A DNA stretch of 64,000 nt, taken from assembly GCA_964542165.1 (NCBI GenBank), contig CAZITQ010000015.1:1-64000 (forward strand), read 5' to 3'. This document shows, piece by piece, positions 45,170 through 54,635 of this stretch. The notes beneath the pieces are model-generated. The model made no database searches. It was not told the DNA's origin and worked only from the letters and a program-made list of their open reading frames with translations. The first letter of the stretch is position 1. The number at the start of each line of letters is the position of its first letter. This stretch comes from CAYTBN01 sp964542165. Its GTDB lineage: Bacteria; Myxococcota_A; UBA796; UBA9615; CAYRNR01. A program made the position numbers and the translations under genes.

Positions 45170-48100
45170 GATCCGCGGTCGGCGCCCTCTACCTCGCACT
45201 GCTCGCCGTGGTTCTGGTGATGGCGGACGATGCGGTCGCCGAGGACCTCGACGGGGACACAGTGGACGACAGCGAGGACGCCTGCCCCCCCGGATCGGGT
45301 ACCCACGGAGATACCGTGAAGTTCAACGGCTGCCCCGGAAAGGCGGTCTACCGGGCGGCATCGCTCGCGAAGGATTTTCCCCGGGCGAGGGTGAGCGTCC
45401 GCGGCGAGTCGCCCAAGCCGGCGGCCGTTGGGGTGGGCCTTGACCCGGCCAAGCCCGGAGAGGCCCGCCGAATCCGCTTCCACGCCTTTCTCGACGAGGG
45501 GGATCACTCCCGGCGCTGGTCCGCCGCCGAGCTGGCCGGGCCTCGATATCGCGAAGGGGGGATCGAGCTGGACTTCAAGCCGGCGGCCCCGCCGGAACAC
45601 ATCGTGGTGATCGTCGACGGCGGCGGTGCAGAGGTGACCGTCGACGGCGAACCCGCAGTCGACCTGACCCGAGGAGGACGGGGTGTGCGGCACACCCGTG
45701 CCGGGGGGGAGAGGCGCCTCGACGTGGCCGTGGCGACACCGGATGGCGAGGCCACCTGTGCGGTGGAGCTGGAGCGCGGCTCAGCCAGGCGCCTCGAGGG
45801 GCAGTGCCTGCTGTCCTGGGGCGGACGGGCCGACGAGCTGGAGGTCCGATTCTCGCCCCAGATGCTCGAGGGATCTCATGTCTCGATGGACCGGCTCCGG
45901 GAATACGACGAGGAACTCGACAACAGTCCACAAGTGACCTACGTCGTCACGGTTCAGGCCCTGTGGGCCCCGGAGGACGACTCGGCTCCCGCACGGGCCC
46001 AGGCCGAGGAACTCGCCGCGCAGGGTTGCACCGCTGCGGAGGGGCTCGGGGGCATGTTGGGCCAGTGGTGGGAGGCACGTCGGCAGCGCGAGAATCTGAT
46101 CCAGGAGCGGGCAGCACTGCTCAAGGAACGCAAGCAGTCCTTCGGCGATTCCGCCTCGTCGATCATGCTCGAGGTCGGATTCGAATCGGACGTCCAGCCC
46201 TTCGACGTGCCAGGCTGGCCCCCGGCATGGGCTCGGAGCGGGGCTCGGAGCGGCGAGCTGGCGGCATTCCACCGGTTGCGGATCGAACGCGCGTACTCCG
46301 AGGACGTCCAAGTCATCCGCAACACGTACTCCGCGGCAACGTGGGAGGCCTCCTCGGGTCTCGCGAATCTCCGGGCAGAACTCCTTCCCCGGTTGCGGGA
46401 CGCGGCGGAGTGCTCGCCGTCCGCCGCCGACGCTCCGCTGCTCCTCGAGCTCATGTCGATGCAGCTGGACCAGGCGGACGAGGACTGGTTGGAGGCCTAT
46501 GACGCGTACGGTGAGCTCGAAGATGCGTTCGATCGTGGGGATATCGATACCCTTCCGGAACCGCCCGGGAGGGACTACAGCGCTCTGATCGCGACCGGCG
46601 AACGCCTGGTCTCCCTGGAACCCGCCCCCGTCCGCGAGCTCCCCGAGGCGCTGTGGCTCCTGAGCTTCGCCTATCACGACTCGTTGAGTGACCAGTGGGA
46701 GTCGGGCGACGAACGAGCGCTGACGTACTATGAGCGGCTGGCGGCCCTCGATGGGCCTTCGCACCTGGTCGATGGAGGGCACTTCCTCGCCGGAGACCTG
46801 CACTTCGATTCGTATCGCTGGGACGAGGCGATCTCCCACTACGATGGGATCTTGGACGAACGCGAGTTCGGCCCGTACTTCGAACGGGCGCTGTACAAGA
46901 GGGCGTGGGCCAAACTGCGGTTGGGACGGCTCGACGAGGCCGTCGCGGATTTCGTCGCACTGCACGACCACGCCGAGCAGGCGAGGCTGGCCACCGGCCG
47001 GACGACGTTCTGGCAGGGCGAGGCCGAGCGGGCGCTGGCGCTCCTCCTGTACGAACGAGCGGAGACTCGGTCGGACGCGGCGGGTGAAGCGTTCGCGGAA
47101 CTCGATCCCGAGACCATGCCTTATGCCGTGGACGTGGCCCAGGAGCTGGTGGCGCTGTACCTGAAGCTCGGCCGCCGGGAGGCCGCCCTGGCGGGGGAAC
47201 GCTGGCTCCTGAGCGCGGCGGCGCTGGCTCCCGAGGCGCCGGCGCGTCAGCGGCGGATCCTGGAGCTGCTCCGGGGCGCCGAGAGCCCTGACGAAGCACA
47301 GATCACCCGCGCCATCGAAGGGCTCTGTCTCGACTACCGGCGAGGCGGCGCCTGGTGGGACGCGAACCGCGGACGGCGGGACGCGGTCGCCGACGCGCAG
47401 ACCTGGGACAGCCCGGGAACGGATCCGTGCGGTCCGTTGATCCGGGCGAGGGACGAGGACGAGCGCGCCGAGGCCTACGCACGCGCGGCGGAGTTCCAGG
47501 AGGCCCTGCGACATCGGCAACCCCTGGAATCTGCCGCCACGCTCCGGGCGAGGCGCGTCGAAGCCCTCGTGACGGCGGGCGAGTGGTTCCTCGCCGCCGG
47601 GGAGGCACAGGTCCTGGTCGACCGCTCGAACTCGCGGGACGACCTGGCGGGCAGCCTGGCCCTGCTGGTGCAGGCCCTCCGTGAACCGGCAAGGGAGGAG
47701 GTCCGACGGCTGAGGGCCGAAGGGGGGCCGCTCCGGGAATGCGTGGCGCGCCCGGGACGGCCTGCGGAGTGTCCGTCGGCCGCACCGATGTCGGAACACG
47801 CGTATCGCTTCGTGGGTGCAGTCGAGGGGCTCTTGCAACTCCCGCAACGGGACCTGCTGCGCGCCCCCGACCACCTGCTCGCGGGCGAGCTGTACCTTCA
47901 CCACCGGTTGCTCGACGAGGCGCACACGGTCTTCGCGGACCTGGGTGGCTCGCCCAGCATCGAGGGCATACTCGCGGACGTATATCTGGGCTACGTCCTG
48001 TGGATCGCCGGGGACCTTCCACGACTGTACGACCATTGCCGCATGGCCCTCGAACGCGGCGAGGGCGCGCTCCGTACCGACGACGTGTGGACCGCCGCGC

Positions 48101-48588
48101 GAGGCGAGATCGCGAGGCTGATGTTCGCGGTCGAGTTGGCCGCCGAGGGGGCCGTGGGCACTCCGGATGCGGGATGGGCGTTCGAGGTCCTCGCCCGCCG
48201 CTACGGTGCCCTCCACCTCGACGCCACGAGGGCCGTGGTCGTCCTGGAGGCGCCCCCCGCGCTCCGAGGACGTATCGACACGTACTGGGATGGCCACCCG
48301 CTCGCGGGAGACCCCCGCGAGGAGGGACCGTCCGTACGGCTCTTCGAGGGGGCAACGACCCCGGGGAGCCACACCCTCGCGCTCCAGCTGGATCGGGGCA
48401 GCGACAGGATCCAGGCGCCCTACTCGTTCATCTGCGAGGAGGGAGGGATGACGGTGATCCGGATCCAGGCCACACCTTCCGGTTTCACCTTCCTCGTGGA
48501 GTCCGTCCGGGTCGAGGACTTCTACGGCGGGGATCTGGATCCGGAGACCCGGGAACTCGCGGCCCCCTTCTTCGAGGGCCTGCTGTAG
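45166..48588 (+). CDS. Large exported TPR-like protein
   Basis: 1140 residues from a GTG whose GTGA overlaps the kinase stop, so they are translationally coupled. A signal peptide of about 25 residues is followed by DLDGDTVDDSEDACPP, a thrombospondin type 3-like calcium-binding stretch. A strand-rich segment (about 60-240) precedes a long helical TPR-like body (about 260-1000; for example HLVDGGHFLAGDLHF and DEAISHYDGIL). The last 130 residues are strand-rich. A periplasmic scaffold or substrate-binding platform for the caspase domain and kinase sensor is plausible but inferred. No close named family recognised. Confidence 0.83.
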   Translation: MRSAVGALYLALLAVVLVMADDAVAEDLDGDTVDDSEDACPPGSGTHGDTVKFNGCPGKAVYRAASLAKDFPRARVSVRGESPKPAAVGVGLDPAKPGEARRIRFHAFLDEGDHSRRWSAAELAGPRYREGGIELDFKPAAPPEHIVVIVDGGGAEVTVDGEPAVDLTRGGRGVRHTRAGGERRLDVAVATPDGEATCAVELERGSARRLEGQCLLSWGGRADELEVRFSPQMLEGSHVSMDRLREYDEELDNSPQVTYVVTVQALWAPEDDSAPARAQAEELAAQGCTAAEGLGGMLGQWWEARRQRENLIQERAALLKERKQSFGDSASSIMLEVGFESDVQPFDVPGWPPAWARSGARSGELAAFHRLRIERAYSEDVQVIRNTYSAATWEASSGLANLRAELLPRLRDAAECSPSAADAPLLLELMSMQLDQADEDWLEAYDAYGELEDAFDRGDIDTLPEPPGRDYSALIATGERLVSLEPAPVRELPEALWLLSFAYHDSLSDQWESGDERALTYYERLAALDGPSHLVDGGHFLAGDLHFDSYRWDEAISHYDGILDEREFGPYFERALYKRAWAKLRLGRLDEAVADFVALHDHAEQARLATGRTTFWQGEAERALALLLYERAETRSDAAGEAFAELDPETMPYAVDVAQELVALYLKLGRREAALAGERWLLSAAALAPEAPARQRRILELLRGAESPDEAQITRAIEGLCLDYRRGGAWWDANRGRRDAVADAQTWDSPGTDPCGPLIRARDEDERAEAYARAAEFQEALRHRQPLESAATLRARRVEALVTAGEWFLAAGEAQVLVDRSNSRDDLAGSLALLVQALREPAREEVRRLRAEGGPLRECVARPGRPAECPSAAPMSEHAYRFVGAVEGLLQLPQRDLLRAPDHLLAGELYLHHRLLDEAHTVFADLGGSPSIEGILADVYLGYVLWIAGDLPRLYDHCRMALERGEGALRTDDVWTAARGEIARLMFAVELAAEGAVGTPDAGWAFEVLARRYGALHLDATRAVVVLEAPPALRGRIDTYWDGHPLAGDPREEGPSVRLFEGATTPGSHTLALQLDRGSDRIQAPYSFICEEGGMTVIRIQATPSGFTFLVESVRVEDFYGGDLDPETRELAAPFFEGLL

Positions 48589-48634
48589 AGCGAACTCCAG
48601 GCCGGAGTGGAAGGTCGCCCGGAGGCGCGCCATA

Positions 48635-49405
48635 GTGGTGGGCATGAGCCGGATGCCGCTGAGTGTGACCATCGTCGCCCAGGACGAGGAGGACCGTCTG
48701 GGGGCCGCGATCCGGTCGGTGGCGTGGGCGGACGAGGTGCTGGTGGTCGATGGGGGGAGCCGGGACCGGACCCGGGAGGTGGCGGGGGAGCTGGGCGCGC
48801 GGGTGGTGGAGCATCCATGGGCCGGGTACGCGGCGCAGAAGAACGTGGCGATGGAGGCGGCGACCCACGACTGGGTGTTCGGGTTGGACGCGGACGAGCG
48901 GGTGAGTCCGGAGCTGGCGGCCGGCATCGAAGGGGTCCTGGCGGCGCCGGGGGACCGGGTGGCCTTCGAGTGCAATCGGCGCAATCACTACCTGGGGCGG
49001 CCCGTGCGGTGGTGCGGCTGGTATCCGGACCGGCGGGTCCGGCTCTTCGATCGGCGATCCGGGAGGTGGATCGGGCCGGATCCCCACGACACGGTGCACG
49101 CCGAGGGGCCCGTGGGACGGCTGGACGGGGATCTGCTGCACGACTCCTACCGCAGCGTCGAGGACCACCGGCGGTCCATCGGCCGGCTGTCCGAGAGCTG
49201 GGCCGTGGGGCAGGCGGAGCGCGGTCGCCGGACGGGACCGTGGGACCTGACGCTGCGGCCTGCGGGGCACTTCCTCAAGAACTACCTGCTTCGGCTGGGG
49301 TTCCTGGAGGGGTACCGCGGGGTGCTCATCTGCTCCATGGGCGCGTACCACGTGTACCGCAAATACGACGCTCTCCGGCGGCGACGGCGGATCGCGGCCC
49401 CCTGA
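48635..49405 (+). CDS. GT2 glycosyltransferase (WaaE/KdtX-like)
   Basis: 256 residues from GTG 48635, which has GGAGG nine bases upstream; ATG 48644 has none at a useful distance. GT-A fold: SVTIVAQDEEDRLG, VVDGGSRDRT, DWVFGLDADERVS (DxD-type metal site), and the family-typical NHYLGRPVRWCGWYPD. Relatives add glucose or heptose to the lipopolysaccharide inner core. It lies 46 bases after the caspase module and could share its transcript. Confidence 0.92.
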   Translation: MVGMSRMPLSVTIVAQDEEDRLGAAIRSVAWADEVLVVDGGSRDRTREVAGELGARVVEHPWAGYAAQKNVAMEAATHDWVFGLDADERVSPELAAGIEGVLAAPGDRVAFECNRRNHYLGRPVRWCGWYPDRRVRLFDRRSGRWIGPDPHDTVHAEGPVGRLDGDLLHDSYRSVEDHRRSIGRLSESWAVGQAERGRRTGPWDLTLRPAGHFLKNYLLRLGFLEGYRGVLICSMGAYHVYRKYDALRRRRRIAAP

Positions 49406-49429
49406 CCCGCGGACGGGCCGCTGGTCGCT

Positions 49430-49448
49430 GCGCGCAGCGCCTGCGCGC
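49430..49448. terminator. GC-rich hairpin after the GT2 gene
   Basis: GCGCGCAG (49430-49437) and CTGCGCGC (49441-49448) form an 8-bp stem with a CGC loop, followed by a second GC hairpin and only three Ts. Possibly ends the upstream operon before the TonB operon. Confidence 0.4.
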
Positions 49449-49527
49449 GCGCCTTTCGCCCGCAGGCGCCCCTTGCCCCTCCCCCCGATCGTGAGCATGA
49501 AGCGATAGGGAGCCCGGAATAGGGCGC

Positions 49528-49557
49528 TTGCACGCGGGTCCTGGAACCTGGTACGTA
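49528..49557 (+). promoter_or_regulatory. Promoter candidate for the TonB operon
   Basis: TTGCAC (49528-49533) and TACGTA (49552-49557) are 18 bp apart, about 68 bases before the exbB-like ATG. An alternative-sigma GGAACC element overlaps it (49543-49548), so the sigma factor is uncertain. Confidence 0.4.
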
Positions 49558-49624
49558 GGTTTTCCGGCGGGGTAGGAAGGGACGCGCAGCGCCCCTGGCC
49601 CACCGCACGAGGCGAGGAGAATCG

Positions 49625-50269
49625 ATGGAGTTCAACGCCGAGAAGCTGCTGATGGACCTCTTCCTCTCGGTGGGCGCCAAGTGGGTGTTGTGGCTGCTCA
49701 TCGTCCTGTCGGTCCTGCTGGTGGTGATCGTGGTCGAGCGCTTCATCTTCTTCATGCGCAACCGCGCGGACTTCACCCGCCTGTCCGTGACGGTCAACGA
49801 GCTGATGGCATCGGGGGACCTGGGCAGGTTCCAAAAGGCCATCGAACCGTTCACGGGGGTCGAGGCCCTGGTCCTGCGGCGCTCCCTGCAGTCGGTGAGC
49901 CGGGGGGCGGAGTCGGTGGAAGAGGTGATGGACGGGGTCCTGTCGATGGAGCGGGTGCGGATGGAGCGCGGCCTGACCTTCCTGGGCACGGTCGGCGCCA
50001 ACGCGCCGTTCATCGGCCTGCTGGGCACCGTGCTGGGCATCATCCGCGCCTTCAGGGACCTGGCCGGTTCCATCGGAGAGGCCCAGGGGGCGTCGGCGGT
50101 GATGGCCGGCCTCTCCGAGGCCCTGGTCGCCACGGCAGCGGGGCTCTTCGTGGCCATCCCCGCCGTGGTCGCCTACAACTACTTCCAGCGCCATATCAAG
50201 GCGGTCATCAGCAACGCGGGGAGCATGAACCGCTTCGTGCTCTCGCAGATCCGCGGCAACGGGAGCTGA
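49625..50269 (+). CDS. MotA/TolQ/ExbB proton channel protein
   Basis: 214 residues with a GAGGAG ribosome site. Three transmembrane helices (about 18-40, 115-145, 160-185), the last two in the conserved MotA/TolQ/ExbB core with GTVGANAPFIGLLGTVLGI. It forms the inner-membrane channel that, with ExbD and TonB, uses the proton gradient to energise outer-membrane transport. First of a five-gene operon with ExbD, TonB and a receptor, so the ExbB role is preferred over TolQ. Confidence 0.95.
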   Translation: MEFNAEKLLMDLFLSVGAKWVLWLLIVLSVLLVVIVVERFIFFMRNRADFTRLSVTVNELMASGDLGRFQKAIEPFTGVEALVLRRSLQSVSRGAESVEEVMDGVLSMERVRMERGLTFLGTVGANAPFIGLLGTVLGIIRAFRDLAGSIGEAQGASAVMAGLSEALVATAAGLFVAIPAVVAYNYFQRHIKAVISNAGSMNRFVLSQIRGNGS

Positions 50270-50275
50270 CCGACG

Positions 50276-50736
<461 letters not shown>

Positions 50737-50737
<1 letters not shown>

Positions 50738-51588
50738 TGGTCCAGGGAGGCCAGCTCCGCGTGATCGAGGGCGGCCAGGAGCCGGGCGATCCCGGTCCGG
50801 GTGGCGACCAGGCCCCGCAAGAGGAGCGCGCGGCAGCTCCGGTACTCCCGATCATCCCGCCTCCCAGCTACGCCGCCTTGTGGCTGATCCCCGCCGCGCT
50901 GTTCTCGCTGCTCCTCCACGGGGCACTCCTCTGGTTGGCCCTTCGCGCTCCCGAGCTCATCAGGGAGCGGGAGGACACCATCGTCCAGATGCTGGTGATC
51001 GAGACCCCGCCCGAGGTGGAAGAGGTCAAGGAGGTCCTGCCGGAGGAGGAGCTGCCCGAGGAGTCGACGACGCCCGAGCCCGAGGTCGTCGACTACCAGG
51101 ACGCCGTGGTCGCCGATGCGCCTCCGCCGGATGCCCAGCCGTCCGAGGAGCAGCCGGCGGCACCCGTGTTCGGCGTCAGCATGTCGTCGACGGTGTCGGG
51201 GGGATCGAGCTGGGGACTTCAGGTGGGCAATACCGTCGCCATCAAGCCCGAGGACTCGGCGCAGGTGGACGATCCCTCGGACCTGGAGGCCCCCGTGGTG
51301 GCCTACCAGTTCATCGAGCGTGAACCGGTGGTGATCAAGCGCTTCGAACCCCCCTACCCCGACGGACCCAAGCAGGCGGGCATCGAGGGGGACGTGCTGC
51401 TCTACCTGACCATCGACCACGACGGCAACGTGACCGAGGCCAAGGTGGTCCGGGGACCGCACCCCGAGTTGAACGAGGCCGCACGCAAGGCCATGTTCAA
51501 GCACCGGTTCAAGCCCGCGATGAAGGGTGGCAAGCCGGTGACCGTCGAGCGCTTCCCCTACCAGTTCACCTGGATCATCGAGGAGTGA
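50737..51588 (+). CDS. Energy transducer TonB
   Basis: 283 residues. The ATG overlaps the exbD stop by one base. An N-terminal cytosolic stretch of about 45 residues precedes the transmembrane helix (about 48-70), then an acidic linker with Glu, Pro and Val pairs spans the periplasm. The TonB-C domain is at about 200-283 (YPDGPKQAGIEGDVLLYLTI, RFKPAMKGGKPV). Longer N-terminus than E. coli TonB. It couples ExbB/ExbD to the receptor encoded next. Confidence 0.93.
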
Positions 51589-51647
51589 CCGCCCTGGCGC
51601 GTACGCGTGCGCTGGGGGACAATGGGGCGCTCTGGCGCGTCGTGCCC

Positions 51648-54635
51648 ATGCTGTACCGATTCCTGCCGATCCTGGTGTTCGCGTTGGTCCTCGGGCCGCG
51701 TGGCGCGTGGGGGCAGGAGGGGGACCAACCCGACGAAGAGGCGGAAGACACGGGCAGCGCGCTGCCTGTGGGCGCCGAGGCGGAGCCGGTCTGGCCCGTG
51801 CTTCCACCGGTGCTTCTCGAGCGCCCCGATCCCGTCTTCCCCGACGAAGCCCTCACCGCGGGGATCGAGGGGACGGTCGTGCTCCGCCTGGACGTGGCCG
51901 AGGACGGGACCGTCTCTACCGTCACGGTCGTCCGGGACCCGGGTCACGGCCTGGCCGCGGCGGCGGAGGTCGCCGCGAGGGCCTCACGCTACGAGCCCGC
52001 CAACCAGCGGGGCCTCCCGGTGCCATTCACCGACCTGTACGTCTCCATCCCCGTGGACCACCCGGACCTCGAGCCCCCTCCCCTCCCCACCGGCGAGATG
52101 GCCGACGTCCTGACCCGGGCGCCCGTGCCCGTGGAGACGCCCGCGGCGGTCTACCCGAAGGAGCTGAAGGAGGCCGGCGTCGAGGGCGTGGTCCAGATGG
52201 AGATCCTCATCGACGCCCGGGGCGAGGTCACCAACGTGCGGCTACTGGGTTCGGCGGGGAGCGCCTTCGACGTGGCGGCCCGGGACGCGGCCTGGACGTT
52301 CCGCTTCGAGCCCGGGTACGCCGGCGACATCCCGGTGCCTGTGAACATCACCTACGACTACGTGTTCGAGATCGAGGAGCAGGTGGTCGAGACGGTCGCC
52401 GAGACCGGGTACGACGAGGTGGACCCCGACGGCCCCGAGAACCTCGTGGGGATCGTCCGCGAGCGGGGCACACGCAACCCGATGCCGGAGGTCGAGGTCC
52501 ACATCGAGGAGTTCGACCTCAGCGTGACCAGCGGCCCCGACGGGCGCTTCGCGTTCCGCGGGATCCCGGTGGGCACCTGGCACATCCTGATCCTGGCGCC
52601 CGGGTACGAACCCTTCCGGACCGAGGAGGACATCGTCCAGGGTCAGCTCACCGACGTGATCTACTTCGTGCGGCCCTCACCGGTGGGCCTCAACCGCACG
52701 GTGGTCCGGGTCAAGAAGGAGCGCAAGGAGGTCAGCCGGACCACCCTGACGATCGAGGAGATCCAGCAGGTCGCCGGGACCTTCGGCGACCCCATCAAGG
52801 TGGTGCAGAACCTGCCGGGCGTGGCCCGCAGCCCCTTCGACTTCGGCCTGCTGGTCGTCCGAGGCTCCGGCCCGGAGGACACCGGCGAATACGTGGACGG
52901 GATCCGGGTCCCGCTGCTCTACCACTTCGGCGGATTCCGCTCGGTGATCACGCCGATCATGATCGACTCCATCGACTTCTACCCCGGCGGGTACAGCGTT
53001 CGATGGGGCCGCACCATGGGCGGTGTGATGAACGTCACGACCCGCCGGGAATGGCCCGACCAGGTCCACGGGCTCGCGCGCGTCGACCTGATCGACGCCG
53101 AGGCGGCGCTCATCGGCCCGTTCAAGAAGGACGGCGAGAAGGTCGGCGGGTTCGGCGTCGCCGGGCGTCGGAGCTACATCGATCTCATGCTCCCGGCCCT
53201 GGCGCCGCCCTCGGTGGACCTGACCAACACGGTCCTGCCCCAGTGGTGGGACGCCCAGATCAAGCTGGCGGTGTCCCCCTCCCCGCGGGTCGACCTGTGG
53301 ACCTACATCTACGCCAGCGACGACCAGACCTCCACCACCAGCGATCGGCCCAGCAGCGCCCAGTTCGCCGACTCGGGCGGATTCGCGGGGTTCCGCACCA
53401 GCTTCTTCCGGGCCACGGCGGGCGGCGCCCTGCGTCCCCACGACGCCCTGAATGTGGACTGGACCTTCGGCTACAGCTACGACGCGATCCGGATGTCTCT
53501 GGGTACGGCCTTCGGAGGCGGGACGGCGTCGGACTTCTATTACGGCCGTGCCGAGGCCACCTGGGCCCCCAGGGAATGGGGATCGGCCCACCTGGGGATC
53601 GACTACGCCGGCGGCAAGGACCGGTTCGAGATCTTCACCACGGCCACCGAGCAGTTGCTGGCCGGTGACCCGACCCAGGAGTCAGAGACCCTGGTGATCG
53701 TGGGCGACATCACCGGCCACGCGCCGGCGGTCTACCTCGAAGGGGTGTTCACCCCGCTGCTGGACGACCGGTTGAAGATCATCCCCGGGATCCGGTTCGA
53801 CTACTACTGGCTGAAGCAGGGCACGAGCTTCTCCAGTTGGGATCCGCGGCTGGCCGTGCGGGCCCAGGTGCACAAGAACACGGTGCTCAAGGGCGCCGTC
53901 GGCCTGTTCCACCAGAACCCGCAGCCCTGGGAGTTCTTCGAGGGCATCGGCAACCCCGACCTGGACCCGGAGAGTTCCCCTCAGGTCGTCGTCGGGATCG
54001 AGCAGCAGTTCACCCCCTTCCTCGGCCTGGACGCCCAGTTCTTCTACAAGTCGATGGACAACCTGGTCGTCACGGTCTTCGACGAGGTGTCGTCCGCCGA
54101 AGACGTGTGGCGCAACGGCGGGGTCGGACGGGTGATCGGCGGCGAGTTCTTCCTCCGCTGGAAGCCCCACCGCAACTTCATGGGCTGGATCGCCTACACC
54201 GTGTCCAACAGCACCCGGCGGGATCAGCCCGGGGACGACTGGTACCTGTTCGAGTTCGACCAGCCCCACATCCTCGATGTGGTCGCCAGCTACCAGTTCC
54301 CCTACGAGATCACCGTCGGGTTCCGGTTCCGACTGGTCTCCGGCAACCCCACGACCCCCTACATGGGCGCCATGTTCGACTCGGACGTCCCGGGGTACAT
54401 GGGCCTGTTCGGGGAGTACAACTCGCGGCGAATGCCCCCCTTCCACCAGCTGGACGTTCGCTTCGAGAAGGCGTTCATCTTCCGCCGCTGGCGGCTCCAG
54501 GCCTACCTGGAGATCATGAACCTCTACAACCGCCAGAACCCGGAGTTCGAGATCTACAACTTCGACTACACGGAGAAGGACGCCCTCAACGGATTGCCCT
54601 TCATCCCCAACCTCGGCCTGAGGGCGGAATTCTGA
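51648..54635 (+). CDS. TonB-dependent receptor with two N-terminal TonB-C-like domains
   Basis: 995 residues from ATG 51648, which gives a clean signal peptide (MLYRFLPILVFALVLG). A GTG at 51585 overlaps the tonB stop as GTGA and could be the real start, adding 21 residues. Order: two TonB-C-like domains (about 58-135 and 163-240: VFPDEALTAGIEGTVVLRLD and VYPKELKEAGVEGVVQMEIL), a carboxypeptidase-regulatory-like domain (about 264-350), the plug (about 350-480, RGSGPEDTGEYVDGIRVP), and a 22-strand-type barrel ending in Phe. It imports an unknown ligand through the outer membrane. TonB-C domains on the receptor itself are unusual and may bind the plug or peptidoglycan. Confidence 0.92.
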   Translation: MLYRFLPILVFALVLGPRGAWGQEGDQPDEEAEDTGSALPVGAEAEPVWPVLPPVLLERPDPVFPDEALTAGIEGTVVLRLDVAEDGTVSTVTVVRDPGHGLAAAAEVAARASRYEPANQRGLPVPFTDLYVSIPVDHPDLEPPPLPTGEMADVLTRAPVPVETPAAVYPKELKEAGVEGVVQMEILIDARGEVTNVRLLGSAGSAFDVAARDAAWTFRFEPGYAGDIPVPVNITYDYVFEIEEQVVETVAETGYDEVDPDGPENLVGIVRERGTRNPMPEVEVHIEEFDLSVTSGPDGRFAFRGIPVGTWHILILAPGYEPFRTEEDIVQGQLTDVIYFVRPSPVGLNRTVVRVKKERKEVSRTTLTIEEIQQVAGTFGDPIKVVQNLPGVARSPFDFGLLVVRGSGPEDTGEYVDGIRVPLLYHFGGFRSVITPIMIDSIDFYPGGYSVRWGRTMGGVMNVTTRREWPDQVHGLARVDLIDAEAALIGPFKKDGEKVGGFGVAGRRSYIDLMLPALAPPSVDLTNTVLPQWWDAQIKLAVSPSPRVDLWTYIYASDDQTSTTSDRPSSAQFADSGGFAGFRTSFFRATAGGALRPHDALNVDWTFGYSYDAIRMSLGTAFGGGTASDFYYGRAEATWAPREWGSAHLGIDYAGGKDRFEIFTTATEQLLAGDPTQESETLVIVGDITGHAPAVYLEGVFTPLLDDRLKIIPGIRFDYYWLKQGTSFSSWDPRLAVRAQVHKNTVLKGAVGLFHQNPQPWEFFEGIGNPDLDPESSPQVVVGIEQQFTPFLGLDAQFFYKSMDNLVVTVFDEVSSAEDVWRNGGVGRVIGGEFFLRWKPHRNFMGWIAYTVSNSTRRDQPGDDWYLFEFDQPHILDVVASYQFPYEITVGFRFRLVSGNPTTPYMGAMFDSDVPGYMGLFGEYNSRRMPPFHQLDVRFEKAFIFRRWRLQAYLEIMNLYNRQNPEFEIYNFDYTEKDALNGLPFIPNLGLRAEF

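Noticed and set aside
40330..48588. tRNA-Cys as the integration site for the caspase module
   Set aside because: The module lies on the 5' side of the tRNA; islands normally insert at the 3' end, and no repeated tRNA tail or integrase is seen.
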